From positions 807,445 through 871,444 of the forward strand of contig NZ_LIVQ01000003.1 of NCBI RefSeq assembly GCF_001905445.1: 64,000 bases of DNA, written 5' to 3'. The notes below the pieces were generated by a model. It ran no database searches. It was not told the origin of the DNA and saw only the letters and a program-made list of their open reading frames with translations. The stretch comes from Streptomyces sp. CB00455 (GTDB lineage: Bacteria; Actinomycetota; Actinomycetes; Streptomycetales; Streptomycetaceae). Of this stretch, positions 50,544 through 60,127 are shown in pieces; within the stretch, counting starts at the first letter, position 1; each line of letters starts with the position of its first letter. The position numbers were made by a program, and so were the translations under genes.

Positions 50544-51500
50544 ATGCTCGATCTCGCCCGGCTGCGGGCCCTGCACGCCGTCTCCGTCCACGGCTCGGTC
50601 GCCGGCGCGGCGGCTGCCCTCGGCTACACCCCTTCGGCGGTCTCGCAGCAGATCGCCAAATTGGAGCGGGAGACCCGCACAACGCTGCTGGAGCGGCGCG
50701 GGCGCGGTGTCGCGCTCACCGAGGAGGCCCGCCATCTGGCGGACACCGCGCAGGAGTTGCTGGCGATCGTGGAGCGCGCGGAGACCACCCTGGAGGAGCG
50801 GCGCGGGCAGCCGAGCGGACTGCTGACGGTGGCCGCGTTCGCCTCGGCGGCGCGCGGACTGCTGCCCGGGGTGCTGGCCGATCTGGCCCGCCGTCATCCG
50901 GCGCTCAACGTGCGCCTCACCGAGGTGGACCCGCACCTGTCGGTGGACCTGGTGGCCCGCGGGGTCACCGACCTGGCGGTCGCCCACGACTGGGACATTG
51001 CGCCGCTCCCGGCCCCGGAGGGGATCGAGCAGGCCGTGATCGGGGACGACCCCTGTGATCTGGTGGTGCCGCTGGGACACCCGTTCACCGCCCGTGCGAC
51101 GGTCGGCCGCGCGGACCTCGGGGGCCAGCGCTGGGTGTGCCAGCCTCCCGGCCGCGTCTGCCACGACTGGCTGGTGCGGACCTTGCGCGCGGCCGGCTTC
51201 GAGCCTGAGGTCGCGCACGTGGCGGAAGAGAACCACACCATCGTCGCCCTGGTCGCGGCCGGTCTGGGGGTGGCCGTGGTCCCCCGGCTGGGCACGGGCG
51301 CGCTGCCGCCGGGCGCGGTGGCCGTGCCCCTGGAGCCGGGGCCCGTACGCCGGCTGTACGCACTGTGGCGGACCGGGGCCGCCCGCCGCCCCGCGATCAC
51401 CGAGACCGTACGGACCCTGCGGGAGCAGTGGACCGTGCCCCCGGGGCATCCGGGGGACCTCCCGAGTGTCCGCGGGCTGCCGGGCGCGGCCCGGCAGTAG
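50544..51500 (+). CDS. LysR-family transcriptional regulator
   Basis: This 318-residue regulator has an N-terminal winged HTH (LARLRALHAVSVHGSVAGAAAALGYTPSAVSQQIAKLE) and a linker helix. The substrate-binding domain runs from about residue 90 (LLTVAAFASAARGLLP to GLGVAVVPRLG). ATG 50544 gives the family start; the upstream ATG at 50508 adds 12 unlikely residues. It probably controls the divergent EamA exporter and itself. The effector is unknown. Confidence 0.88.
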   Translation: MLDLARLRALHAVSVHGSVAGAAAALGYTPSAVSQQIAKLERETRTTLLERRGRGVALTEEARHLADTAQELLAIVERAETTLEERRGQPSGLLTVAAFASAARGLLPGVLADLARRHPALNVRLTEVDPHLSVDLVARGVTDLAVAHDWDIAPLPAPEGIEQAVIGDDPCDLVVPLGHPFTARATVGRADLGGQRWVCQPPGRVCHDWLVRTLRAAGFEPEVAHVAEENHTIVALVAAGLGVAVVPRLGTGALPPGAVAVPLEPGPVRRLYALWRTGAARRPAITETVRTLREQWTVPPGHPGDLPSVRGLPGAARQ

Positions 51501-51510
51501 GGTCCGGCGC

Positions 51511-53340
51511 GTGCCGAACCACGCCTCCCGCCGGACCCTGCTCGCCGCGGCCGCCATGGCCTCCGTCACCGTCGCCGGAGCCTCCTCGCCCGCGGCGGGA
51601 TCCGCGGGCGGCGGCCGCGGGCCCGGACTGCTGCCGCCCGGCCACGTGCCCGACGGGACGGCCGGCGGGCACCCCGACCGGGCCTGGCTGCGCCGGCTGG
51701 TGGACGCGATGAGCCTGGAGGAGAAGGTCGGGCAGCTCTTCGTGTCCCGGGCGTACGGGGAGTCGGCCACGGATCCGGCCCCCGAGGACGCCGAGAAGAA
51801 CCGGCTGGCGTTCGGGGTGCGCACCGCCGCCGAGCTGGTCGCCCGCTACCACCTCGGCGGGATCGTCTATTTCGCCTGGGCCCACAACACCCGTGCCCCG
51901 CACCGGATCGCCGCGCTGTCCGCCGGTCTCCAGGAGGCCGCGGCCACCACCGGCGCCCGGATCCCGCTGCTGCTCTCCACGGACCAGGAGCACGGCGCCG
52001 TCGCCCGGATCGGCAGGCCCGCGACCTTGTTCCCGGGGGCGATGGCGCTCGGCGCGGGCGGTTCGGCCGACGACGCCCGCCGCGCGGCACGCATCGCGGG
52101 CCGCGAACTGGCGGCGATGGGCATCCGGCAGGACTACGCGCCGGTGGCGGATGTCAACGTGAACCCGGCCAATCCGGTGATCGGCGTGCGGTCCTTCGGC
52201 TCCGACCCGCAGGCGGTGGCGGCCCTCGTGGCCGCCCAGGTCCGCGGCTATCAGGAGGGCGGCGTGGCGGCCACCGCCAAGCACTTCCCCGGTCACGGGG
52301 ACACCGAGACCGACAGCCACGTCGGGCTGCCGGTGATGCGGCACACCCGCGCCGTCTGGGAGGAGCTGGACGAGCCTCCCTTCCGGGCCGCCGTGGAGGC
52401 GGGCGTGGACGCGATCATGACGGCGCACATCGTCTTCCCCGCGCTCGACCCGTCACAGGACCCGGCGACCCTCTCCCGGCCGATCGTCACCGGCATCCTG
52501 CGCGAACGCCTGGGCTTCCGGGGGGTCGTGGTCACCGACGCGCTGGACATGGCCGGGGTCCGCCAGAAGTACGGGGACGACCGGGTGCCGGTGCTGGCGC
52601 TGCGGGCCGGCTGCGACCAGCTGCTGAACCCGCCGGACCTGGGGCTCGCCTACCGCAGCGTGCTGGGGGCGGTGGAGACGGGAGAGCTGACGCAGGAGCG
52701 GATCGGGGAGTCGGTGCTGCGGATCCTGGAACTCAAGGCGCGCCGCGGCCTCTTCGGCGGCGCGTCGCCCTCGGCCGGGCGGGTGGACGCCACCGTGGGC
52801 ATCCCGGAGCACCTGGCGGCCGCCGACGAGATCGCGGCCGCCACGACGACGCTGCTGGCCAACCCCGCCGGGCTGCTGCCGCTGGACGCCTCGGCGGGGC
52901 CCCGGCTGCTGGTCACGGGCGCCGATCCGGTCTCTCCCAGCGGTACCACCGGGCCTCCCACGACCGTGCTGGCCCGGGAGCTCACCGCCCTGGGTTGCCG
53001 CGCCTCGGCGCTGCCGCCCGCCCGTGCGACGGCGGCGGCGCCCGGGCACGCGGCGGTGCTGGTGTGCACCTACAACGTTCCCGAGGAGGACGGTCCGCAG
53101 CCCGCCCTGGTGACCGAACTGCTGGCGACGGGCGTCCCCGTGATCGCGGTGGCGATCCGCAACCCGTACGACGCGGCGCGACTGCCGGCCTGTGCGGCGG
53201 AGGTGGCGACGTACTCCTGGACGGATGTGGAGATGCGCGCGGTGGCCCGGGTGCTCACCGGGGCGGTGCGCCCCGCCGGCCGTCTCCCGGTCCCGGTGCC
53301 CGGCCGCTACCCGCTGGGACACGGCCTGACGTACCCCTGA
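51511..53340 (+). CDS. Tat-exported GH3 beta-N-acetylglucosaminidase-like enzyme
   Basis: This 609-residue protein has a twin-arginine signal (SRRTLLAAAAMASVTVAGA) at its start. The GH3 catalytic domain (about 60-400) has the NagZ-type loop KHFPGHGDTETDSH, which supplies the acid/base His-Asp pair, and the nucleophile Asp in VVVTDALDMAGV. A C-terminal alpha/beta domain follows (VLVCTYNVPEEDG to GRYPLGHGLTYP). The loop predicts N-acetylglucosaminidase activity outside the cell on peptidoglycan or chitin pieces. The GTG start at 51511 lies 10 bp after the LysR stop. Confidence 0.88.
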   Translation: MPNHASRRTLLAAAAMASVTVAGASSPAAGSAGGGRGPGLLPPGHVPDGTAGGHPDRAWLRRLVDAMSLEEKVGQLFVSRAYGESATDPAPEDAEKNRLAFGVRTAAELVARYHLGGIVYFAWAHNTRAPHRIAALSAGLQEAAATTGARIPLLLSTDQEHGAVARIGRPATLFPGAMALGAGGSADDARRAARIAGRELAAMGIRQDYAPVADVNVNPANPVIGVRSFGSDPQAVAALVAAQVRGYQEGGVAATAKHFPGHGDTETDSHVGLPVMRHTRAVWEELDEPPFRAAVEAGVDAIMTAHIVFPALDPSQDPATLSRPIVTGILRERLGFRGVVVTDALDMAGVRQKYGDDRVPVLALRAGCDQLLNPPDLGLAYRSVLGAVETGELTQERIGESVLRILELKARRGLFGGASPSAGRVDATVGIPEHLAAADEIAAATTTLLANPAGLLPLDASAGPRLLVTGADPVSPSGTTGPPTTVLARELTALGCRASALPPARATAAAPGHAAVLVCTYNVPEEDGPQPALVTELLATGVPVIAVAIRNPYDAARLPACAAEVATYSWTDVEMRAVARVLTGAVRPAGRLPVPVPGRYPLGHGLTYP

Positions 53341-53377
53341 GCGGCGGGGCGCGGCCCGTTGCGCGGCCGGTACGGGA

Positions 53378-53414
53378 CGGGGGCGTGCCCGCACGGTGTG
53401 CGGGCACGCCCCCG
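53378..53414. terminator. Bidirectional terminator between GH3 and S28 genes
   Basis: A perfect 17-bp stem (cgggggcgtgcccgcac and its complement) with a GGT loop lies between convergent genes. Confidence 0.88.
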
Positions 53415-53428
53415 GGCTCACCCGATGG

Positions 53429-54862
53429 TCACGGCCGCAGCTGCGGCTCGCGCTCCAGGTCGCGCTGGTCGAGCTGGGCGTCCGGCGCCGCGAGCGGCAC
53501 CGCCCGGCTCGCGTCGGCGACCGTGGCGGCCGGGGCCACTCCCGCCCACTGGAGGATCCTCGCGGTCGCGAGGGCCTTCTCGGAGTCCAGGAGCTGGGCG
53601 ACGTTCGCCCCGTGGTTGGCGCCCGGCGCGATCATCACGTAGCTGTCGCGCGCCCCGTAGCCGACGTGGAACGGCTCGGCGCCCCACGGGTCGTTCTGCC
53701 CGTAGACGAACAGCATCCGGTCGGCGTTGTCGCGCACCCAGGTGTCGACGTCCTTCATGGCTCCCGGCTGGAAGGTCATGGGGATGTCGCGGGGCACGAA
53801 ATTGCGCGGCGGCTGGTAGCCGTAGCGGCTCAGGCCCTTGAGGTGGGGCTGCTTGATGTCCGGGGAGCCGAGCTGGGTACCGGCCTGGTAGTAGTACGGC
53901 GTGTACGTCTCCAGACCCTGGTCGGCGTAGGCCGAGAAGCCGGAGATCGTGTCGACCGTGTCCCAGATCTCCTGGTCGCTCGCGGTCGCGGCAGCCGGTA
54001 CGGCGGCGCAGTCGGAGAGCAGGCTGTACTGCCAGAACGCCCACACGTAGTCGAGCACGACGGCCTCGTAGGCCCTGTCGAGGTCGCCGATCGTGTTGAA
54101 GGTCCAGCCGTTCTCGGCGGCTGCGGCCCGGTACTTGGCCTCCAGCGGCTCGCGGCGCACCAGCGCCTCGCGCTGCACGGCGTTCAGCTTGTCGCGGCAC
54201 TCCTTGGTGCCGACCTTGTTGAAGAACCGGTCGTAGGCCGAGTCCTCGTTGTTGACGACGTCGTTGGGCGCGACGTACGCGACGACGCCGTCCATGTCAC
54301 GCGGGTAGAAGCGCTCGAAGTACGTCGCCGTCATGCCGCCCTTGCTGGCGCCCGTGGCGAGCCACTTCTTCGGGTAGACTTTCTTCAGGGCGGTGAAGAT
54401 GCGGTGCTGGTCGCTGGCGGCCTGCCAGATGTCCAGGTTCGCCCAGTTGGCCGGGTCGGGGCGGGACGGCGTGAAGAATCGATACTCCAGTGACACCTGG
54501 TTGCCGTCGACGATGGTCGTCGGCTCACTGCGGCGCGGGCTGGTGTTGACGTTGTAGCCGGAGGTGTAGAAGACCGTCGGCCGTGAGACGTCCTTGTGCA
54601 GCAGGGTCAGACGCTGCTTGAAGGTGCCCTTCCACGGCTGCCGGTGGTCGACCGGCTGCTCGTAGGTCAGCACGAAGAAGCGGTAACCGGGGTACGGCTT
54701 CTCCTCGACCAGGCTCATCCCCGGAATGCCGAGGATCTGGTCCTTGATGTCCGTCGCGGCCGCGGGCCCCGCGGCGGTGGCCGCTTGTGCCGTGGAGCCG
54801 GCCGCACCCATGGTGCCGATCAGCACCACGAGTGACAGCAGCCATCCGAGCGTCTTGCGCAT
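53429..54862 (-). CDS. Secreted S28-family serine peptidase
   Basis: This 477-residue protein has a signal peptide (1-28, RKTLGWLLSLVVLIGTMGAAGSTAQA). An alpha/beta-hydrolase fold follows, with the nucleophile in GASKGGM. The Asp region is FVYGQNDPWG and the His is in PGANHGANV. EQPVDHRQPWKGTFKQR is the conserved N-terminal strand of this streptomycete S28 group (Pro-Xaa carboxypeptidase / tripeptidyl aminopeptidase clan). It should cleave peptides outside the cell. The start at 54862 has a ggggaggg site. Confidence 0.88.
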   Translation of the reverse strand: MRKTLGWLLSLVVLIGTMGAAGSTAQAATAAGPAAATDIKDQILGIPGMSLVEEKPYPGYRFFVLTYEQPVDHRQPWKGTFKQRLTLLHKDVSRPTVFYTSGYNVNTSPRRSEPTTIVDGNQVSLEYRFFTPSRPDPANWANLDIWQAASDQHRIFTALKKVYPKKWLATGASKGGMTATYFERFYPRDMDGVVAYVAPNDVVNNEDSAYDRFFNKVGTKECRDKLNAVQREALVRREPLEAKYRAAAAENGWTFNTIGDLDRAYEAVVLDYVWAFWQYSLLSDCAAVPAAATASDQEIWDTVDTISGFSAYADQGLETYTPYYYQAGTQLGSPDIKQPHLKGLSRYGYQPPRNFVPRDIPMTFQPGAMKDVDTWVRDNADRMLFVYGQNDPWGAEPFHVGYGARDSYVMIAPGANHGANVAQLLDSEKALATARILQWAGVAPAATVADASRAVPLAAPDAQLDQRDLEREPQLRP

Positions 54863-55158
54863 GCACCCTCCCCTTGAGTTCACTTCGGTCGCCGTGAACC
54901 TAGCGGGGTGAACGCGCTGCTGAACAGACCCAGTTGGGCCGCTCCCTCAACACGGGATCCAGCCGGGATCAGCCGGTCCGGCTCCCACGCCCCCTGTGAC
55001 GTACACGCAGCGGCCGATCACCCCCACGGTGACGGGCCCGGCGTACCGGGTGAACCACCCGGTGTCGCGGACCGGGGGCCCGCCCCGCGGCGGGACGCCC
55101 ACCTCCGACCACGACACCCCCGGGGACCTGCTGTTCGGCGACCTCCGCGCCCGGGGGC
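54863..55158. other. Region upstream of the S28 gene with ambiguous coding signal
   Basis: Both strands show GC-rich third positions. A plus-strand frame from GTG 54996 (MTYTQRPITPTVTGPAYRVN) and a minus-strand frame ending at 54947 are each open, but neither matches a family I know. The S28 promoter should lie near 54900. No terminator was recognised for the ABC gene. Confidence 0.35.
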
Positions 55159-58100
55159 TCAGGCAGCGGCCCGCTCGTCCTGCCCGACGAAGGTGCGCCA
55201 CAGCTCGGCGTACCGCCCGCCGCGCGCCAGGAGCTCGGTGTGCGTGCCGTCCTCCACGACCCGGCCCCGGTCCATCACCACGACCCGGTCCGCGCGGGCG
55301 GCGGTGGTCAGCCGGTGCGCGACGACCAGGGTGGTCCGCTTGCCGGCGAGCCGGTCGGTGGCCCGGTTGACCTGCGCTTCGGTGGCCAGATCCAGTGCGG
55401 CGGTGGCCTCGTCGAGCAGCAGCACGTCCGGGTCGACGAGTTCGGCCCGGGCCAGGGCCATCAGCTGGCGCTGTCCCGCCGAGAGATTGCGCCCGCGCTC
55501 GGCGACGGTGTGCAGGTAGCCGCCGTCCAGCGTGGCGACCATGTCGTGGGCGCCGACCGCGCGGGCCGCGGCCTCGACCTCGGCGTCGTCGGCCCCCGGC
55601 CGCCCGTAGGCGATGGCGTCGCGCACGGTCCCGGGGAAGAGGTAGGGCTCCTGGGGGACGACGCCGAGCCGGTGGCGGTAGGCCGTCAGGTCGAGCTCCC
55701 GCAGGTCGTACCCGTCGGCGGTGATCCGGCCGGAGGTGGGGTCGTAGAACCGGGCGACCATCTTGACCAGCGTGGACTTGCCGGCTCCGGTCTCGCCGAC
55801 GAAGGCGACGGTCTGGCCGGCGGGTATGCGCAGGCTGATTCCGGCCAATGCCTCACCCTTCTCGCCGCGCTCCTCGGCGGTGCCGTACTGGAAGCGGACG
55901 TCCTCGAAGACGATCTCCCCGCGCAGTGCCGGAACCTCGCGGGGCTCCTCGGACGGCGGGGTGCTGGTGGGCTCGCGCAGCAGCCCCTGGATGCGGCCGA
56001 GGGAGACCGTGGCCTGCTGGTAGCCGTCGAAGACCTGGGACAGCTGCTGGACGGGGGCGAAGAACAGGTCGATGTAGAGCAGGTAGGCGACCAGCGCGCC
56101 GGTGGTCAGCGTGCCGGCCTCGACCCGGCCGGCGCCGACCATCAGCACGGCGGCCGCGGCGGTCGAGGACAGCAGCTGGACGAAGGGGAAGTAGACGGAT
56201 ATCAGCCACTGGCCGCGGACCCGGGCTTCGCGGTAGGAGTCGCTGCGCTGCGCGAAGCGGACGGCGCCGGTGCCCTCGCGGCGGAAGGCCTGGACGATGC
56301 GCAGCCCGGCGACGGACTCCTGGAGGTCGGCGTTGACCAGGCTGACCCGGTCGCGGGCGAGCTCGTAGGCGGCGACCGACCGGCGGCGGAAGACGAAGGT
56401 GCCGACCACCAGCAGGGGCAGCGTGGCGAAGACGATCAGCGCCAGCTCGACGTCGAGGACGAGCAGGGCCACCAGGATGCCGAAGAAGGTGAAGACGGAG
56501 ACGACGGCGGTGACGAGCCCGGTCTGCAGGAAGCTGGACAGGGCGTCCACGTCGGTGGTCATCCGGGTCATGATCTTGCCGGTCAGCTCGCGCTCGTAGT
56601 AGTCGAGGCCGAGGCGCTGGAGCTGGGCGAAGATCTTCACGCGGAGCGCGTACAGCACCCGCTCGCCAGTGCGCCCCGTCATCCGGGTCTCGGCGAACTG
56701 CGCGGTCCACTGCGCGAGGACGAGGAGGAGGGCGAGGGCCGCGGCCGCCCAGACGGCGCCCAGGGCCGCCTTCTCCACACCCTGGTCGATGCCGTGCCGG
56801 ATCAGGATGGGCAGGAGGAGCCCGGAGCCCGCGTCGACGGCGACGAGACCGAGGCTGACGGCGAGCGGCGCCCAGAAGCCGCGCAGCAGGTGGCGCAGGC
56901 CGTAGCTGTCCTCGGCGGCAGCGGCGCGGGTCTCGTCCACGTCGGGGGTGTCGTCGGCGGGCGGCAGGGCGGCCACCTGGGCGAGCAGCTCGGGGGTGGC
57001 GGGCATCCCGGCGACCGCCCCGGCCATGGAGTGCCCGGCTCCGGGGGCTGCGCTGCCCGCGGCGGGCGCGGAGGCGCCGTCGGGCTCCTCCCGGCGCTGC
57101 CACAGCTCGGGGGTGATCCCGCCGGCGACCCTGCGCTTGGAGTTGACGGGTTCGGAGTCGATCTCCGCTTCGAGTTCGAGGTCCCGTTCGAGGTCGCGGT
57201 CGAGCTCGCGCTCGAACTCGGCCATCGGCGGGGCTTCGGGGGTGCGCGGCGAGCCGGCGCCGAGCGCGTCGGGGTCGGTGAGGAGCCTGCGGTAGAGGGC
57301 GGAGCGGCGCTCCAGTTCCTCGTGCGTGCCGATGTCGGCGAGCCGGCCGGCCTCCAGTACGGCGATCCGGTCGGCCAGGGCGAGCGTGGAGCGGCGGTGC
57401 GCGATGAGCAGGGTGGTCCGGCCCGCCATGACGGTGCGCAGCGCCTCGTGGATCTCGTGCTCGACGCGGGCGTCCACGGCGGAGGTGGCGTCGTCGAGGA
57501 GGAGCAGCCGGGGGTCGGTGAGGATGGCACGCGCGAGCGCGATGCGCTGGCGCTGGCCGCCGGAGAGGGTGAGCCCCTGCTCACCGACCTTGGTGTCGTA
57601 GCCGGCGGGCAGGGCCTCGACGAAGCCCTCGGCCTGGGCGGCGCGGGCGGCGGCGCGGATCTGCTCGTCGGTGGCGCCCGGGTGTCCGTAGGCGATGTTG
57701 GCGCGGATGGTGTCGGAGAAGAGGAAGGAGTCCTCGGGGACGAGCCCGATGGCGCTGCGCAGCGAGGCGTAGGTCAGCTCGCGGACGTCGTGGCCCCCGA
57801 CGCGCACGGCGCCGTGGTCGGCGTCGTAGAAGCGCGGCAGGAGCAGGGAGAGGGTGGACTTCCCGCTTCCCGAGGCGCCGACGACCGCGACGGTCTCCCC
57901 AGCGGTGATGGAGAGGGAGAAGCCGTCGAGGACGGGCCGCTCGGGGTCGTACCCGAAGCGGACGTCGTCGAACTCGACGGTCGCGGGCGAGTCGGCGGGC
58001 AGCTCGTGCGCGCCCTCCCGGATGACGGGCTCGGTGTCGATGAGCTCGAAGACGCGCTCGACGCCGGCCCGGGCCTGCTGGCCGACGGTCAGCACCATGG

Positions 58101-59001
58101 CGAGCATGCGGACGGGTCCGACGAGCTGGGCGAGGTAGGTGGAGAACGCGACGAAGGTACCGAGGGTGACCTGGCCCTTGGTCGCCATCCAGCCGCCGAG
58201 GGCCAGCATGGCGACCTGGCCGAGGGCGGGGACGGCCTGGAGGGCGGGGGTGTAGCGGGAGTTGAGCCGGATGGTGCGCATCCGGCCGGCGAACAGGCGG
58301 CGCCCGGCGGCGCGCAGTTTGGAGGTCTCCTGCTCCTCCTGGCCGAAGCCCTTCACGACGCGGACGCCGGTGACGGCGCCGTCGACGACGGTGGCGACGG
58401 CGGCGGCCTGGCCCTGGGCGTACCAGGTGGCAGGGAAGAGCTTCTTGCGGCTGCGCTTGGCGATGAACCAGAGCGCGGGGGCCATCAGCAGCGCGACGAG
58501 CGTCAGCAGTGGGGACAGCCACAGCATGATGCCGAGGGATATCCCGAAGAGCAGGAAGTTCCCGATCGTCATCGGGAGCATGAAGAGCAGGCCCTGGATG
58601 AGCTGGAGGTCGCTGGTCGCGCGCCCGACGACCTGCCCGGTGGACAGCTCGTCCTGCCGCCGGCCGTCGAGGCGGCCGATGGTGTCGTACATGTCGGTGC
58701 GCAGGTCGTGCTGGACGTCGAGGGCGAGGCGGCCGCCGTAGTACCGGCGGACGTAGGTGAAGGCGTAGACGAGGAGGGCCGCGCCTATGAGCGCGCCGGC
58801 CCAGGGGCCCATCGGCTTGGACTTGTTCCCGATGACGTCGTCGATGATCACCTTGGTGACCAGGGGTACGAGCGCCATCACGGCCATGCCGGCCAGCGAG
58901 GAGCCGAGCGCGAGCAGCACGTTGACCTTGTACCGCCAGGTGTAGGCGGTCAGCCTCCGGCCCCAGCCCTGTTTCTCTCCTGCCGCCGTCTGCGCCGCCA
59001 C
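55159..59001 (-). CDS. Fused, asymmetric ABC exporter (TMD-NBD-TMD-NBD)
   Basis: This 1280-residue protein holds two exporter halves. TMD1 spans about 25-310. NBD1 has Walker A GASGSGKST (near 375), signature LSGGQRQRIAL and Walker B LLLLDDATS, with Asp where the catalytic Glu should be. A Glu/Asp-rich linker follows (about 600-690), then TMD2. NBD2 has GETGAGKST, an altered signature LSAGQRQLMAL and canonical VLLLDEATA. This is the pattern of heterodimeric exporters with one degenerate ATP site. The cargo (lipid, drug or peptide) is unknown. The GTG start at 59001 has ggggagg upstream. Confidence 0.92.
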   Translation of the reverse strand: MAAQTAAGEKQGWGRRLTAYTWRYKVNVLLALGSSLAGMAVMALVPLVTKVIIDDVIGNKSKPMGPWAGALIGAALLVYAFTYVRRYYGGRLALDVQHDLRTDMYDTIGRLDGRRQDELSTGQVVGRATSDLQLIQGLLFMLPMTIGNFLLFGISLGIMLWLSPLLTLVALLMAPALWFIAKRSRKKLFPATWYAQGQAAAVATVVDGAVTGVRVVKGFGQEEQETSKLRAAGRRLFAGRMRTIRLNSRYTPALQAVPALGQVAMLALGGWMATKGQVTLGTFVAFSTYLAQLVGPVRMLAMVLTVGQQARAGVERVFELIDTEPVIREGAHELPADSPATVEFDDVRFGYDPERPVLDGFSLSITAGETVAVVGASGSGKSTLSLLLPRFYDADHGAVRVGGHDVRELTYASLRSAIGLVPEDSFLFSDTIRANIAYGHPGATDEQIRAAARAAQAEGFVEALPAGYDTKVGEQGLTLSGGQRQRIALARAILTDPRLLLLDDATSAVDARVEHEIHEALRTVMAGRTTLLIAHRRSTLALADRIAVLEAGRLADIGTHEELERRSALYRRLLTDPDALGAGSPRTPEAPPMAEFERELDRDLERDLELEAEIDSEPVNSKRRVAGGITPELWQRREEPDGASAPAAGSAAPGAGHSMAGAVAGMPATPELLAQVAALPPADDTPDVDETRAAAAEDSYGLRHLLRGFWAPLAVSLGLVAVDAGSGLLLPILIRHGIDQGVEKAALGAVWAAAALALLLVLAQWTAQFAETRMTGRTGERVLYALRVKIFAQLQRLGLDYYERELTGKIMTRMTTDVDALSSFLQTGLVTAVVSVFTFFGILVALLVLDVELALIVFATLPLLVVGTFVFRRRSVAAYELARDRVSLVNADLQESVAGLRIVQAFRREGTGAVRFAQRSDSYREARVRGQWLISVYFPFVQLLSSTAAAAVLMVGAGRVEAGTLTTGALVAYLLYIDLFFAPVQQLSQVFDGYQQATVSLGRIQGLLREPTSTPPSEEPREVPALRGEIVFEDVRFQYGTAEERGEKGEALAGISLRIPAGQTVAFVGETGAGKSTLVKMVARFYDPTSGRITADGYDLRELDLTAYRHRLGVVPQEPYLFPGTVRDAIAYGRPGADDAEVEAAARAVGAHDMVATLDGGYLHTVAERGRNLSAGQRQLMALARAELVDPDVLLLDEATAALDLATEAQVNRATDRLAGKRTTLVVAHRLTTAARADRVVVMDRGRVVEDGTHTELLARGGRYAELWRTFVGQDERAAA

Positions 59002-59140
59002 GTGGTGCCTCCCCGTTGGTCCTGTCCTGCCGCCTCCCCCAACGCACCGACCGGCGGATTTCATCCCGCCGCAACAATCGAACGGGTTCACGCGAAGCGG
59101 AGCGAGGCGGCGGACCCCGTCCGGGTGACGGGCGGCCGGC

Positions 59141-59202
59141 GGGGGTCGGGGGCGGGTCCGGGGGCTGGGGGCGGGGGTCGGGGTGGTCGGGGTGGTCGGG
59201 GG
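59141..59202 (+). repeat. G-run tract between GntR and ABC genes
   Basis: More than eight runs of four or five G lie on the plus strand, including two tggtcgggg repeats. It immediately follows the gntR stop and may fold as a quadruplex or act as a transcription barrier. Confidence 0.55.
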
Positions 59203-59204
59203 CG

Positions 59205-59969
59205 CTAAGGAGCGTCGAACTCGTACTCCAGGACGTAGGCGGAGGAGTCGAGGACCATCTCGTTGACTTCCACCGCCTTCCCCTCGGCGGTGTAGGCCGT
59301 ACGGCACACCAGCACCACGGGCGTCCCGGCGGCCAGCCCGAGCCGGGCGGCCTCCTCGGGACCCGGCATCCGCGAGCGGATCTCCTCGCGGAAGCGGACG
59401 GGTCCGGCGCCGAGCTCCGCGAGGCGGGCGTAGATACCGCCGGGGCCGGTGTCCGGCTCGGTGATGGGCGTACCCGCCACGAGGACGGCGTCGAGGTACG
59501 AGGTGGCGAGCATGACGGGCTGCGCGTCCAGCAGGAACCTGCGGCGGCGCACGCAGGCGAGCGCACCGTCCTCCAGCCCGAGCACGTCGGCGATGCTCGC
59601 GGGAGCGGTCTCCTCGGTGATGCCGAGCACCTCGACCAGGGGCTCGTGCCCCTTGCCGTCCGCAGCCCAGATAGAGCCGCCCGCACCCCACACCTCTACG
59701 GCGAGCCGCTGGATCCCACGCCGCCGGATCCCGACCCTGAATTCCCGCACGAAGACGCCGGCGCCCTTGCGCGCCTCGGCCAGTCCTTCCGCCCGCAGTA
59801 CCCCGAACGCCTGGCGGGCCGTCATCCGCGCCACACCGTAGGCGCTCATCAGGTCACTCTCGCCGGGCAGCCGGTCCCCGGGCCCGTACTCGCCGGAGGC
59901 GATGGCGTCCTTGAGAGCAGCGGCGATCCGCAGGTACTTGGGCAGCCGCCCCGTGACGTCCCTCGGCAT
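59205..59969 (-). CDS. GntR/HutC-family transcriptional regulator
   Basis: This 254-residue regulator has an N-terminal winged HTH (YLRIAAALKDAIASGEYGPGDRLPGESDLMSAYGVARMTARQAFGVLRAEGL) and a UTRA effector domain (about 85-250: EPLVEVLGITEETAP, RRRRFLLDAQPVMLATSYL, RTAYTAEGKAVEVNEMVLD). gggaggacgt precedes the ATG. It is divergent from an RsbW-like ATPase gene, and the intervening 158 bp carry palindromic elements it may bind. The ligand is unknown. Confidence 0.9.
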   Translation of the reverse strand: MPRDVTGRLPKYLRIAAALKDAIASGEYGPGDRLPGESDLMSAYGVARMTARQAFGVLRAEGLAEARKGAGVFVREFRVGIRRRGIQRLAVEVWGAGGSIWAADGKGHEPLVEVLGITEETAPASIADVLGLEDGALACVRRRRFLLDAQPVMLATSYLDAVLVAGTPITEPDTGPGGIYARLAELGAGPVRFREEIRSRMPGPEEAARLGLAAGTPVVLVCRTAYTAEGKAVEVNEMVLDSSAYVLEYEFDAP

Positions 59970-60052
59970 ACGTCCTCCCGATCATTCCGGACAGCCTAGG
60001 GGCGCGCGGGGCCATAGGCGCGAGCCACTCCACACCACTCCTACGGGGGATC

Positions 60053-60062
60053 TGTCCGGACA
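60053..60062. promoter_or_regulatory. TGTCCGGACA palindrome, candidate GntR operator
   Basis: A perfect 10-bp palindrome lies in the divergent region. Its TCCGGACA word recurs at 59986-59993 close to the gntR start. A separate TCTAGA palindrome lies at 60110-60115 near the ATPase start. Confidence 0.4.
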
Positions 60063-60127
60063 TCTCTTGCGGCGGGCGGGGGCCACCCCTTTGACTCCCG
60101 ACTGAGATATCTAGACAGGTGGCCCTC

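Noticed and set aside
55240..59208. A 1322-codon open frame on the plus strand
   Set aside because: It mirrors the ABC exporter gene; the long frame results from the codon bias of the true gene.
60091..60113. TTGACT and TATCTA as a promoter for the RsbW-like gene
   Set aside because: The spacing is only 11 bp, too short for a sigma-70-type promoter.
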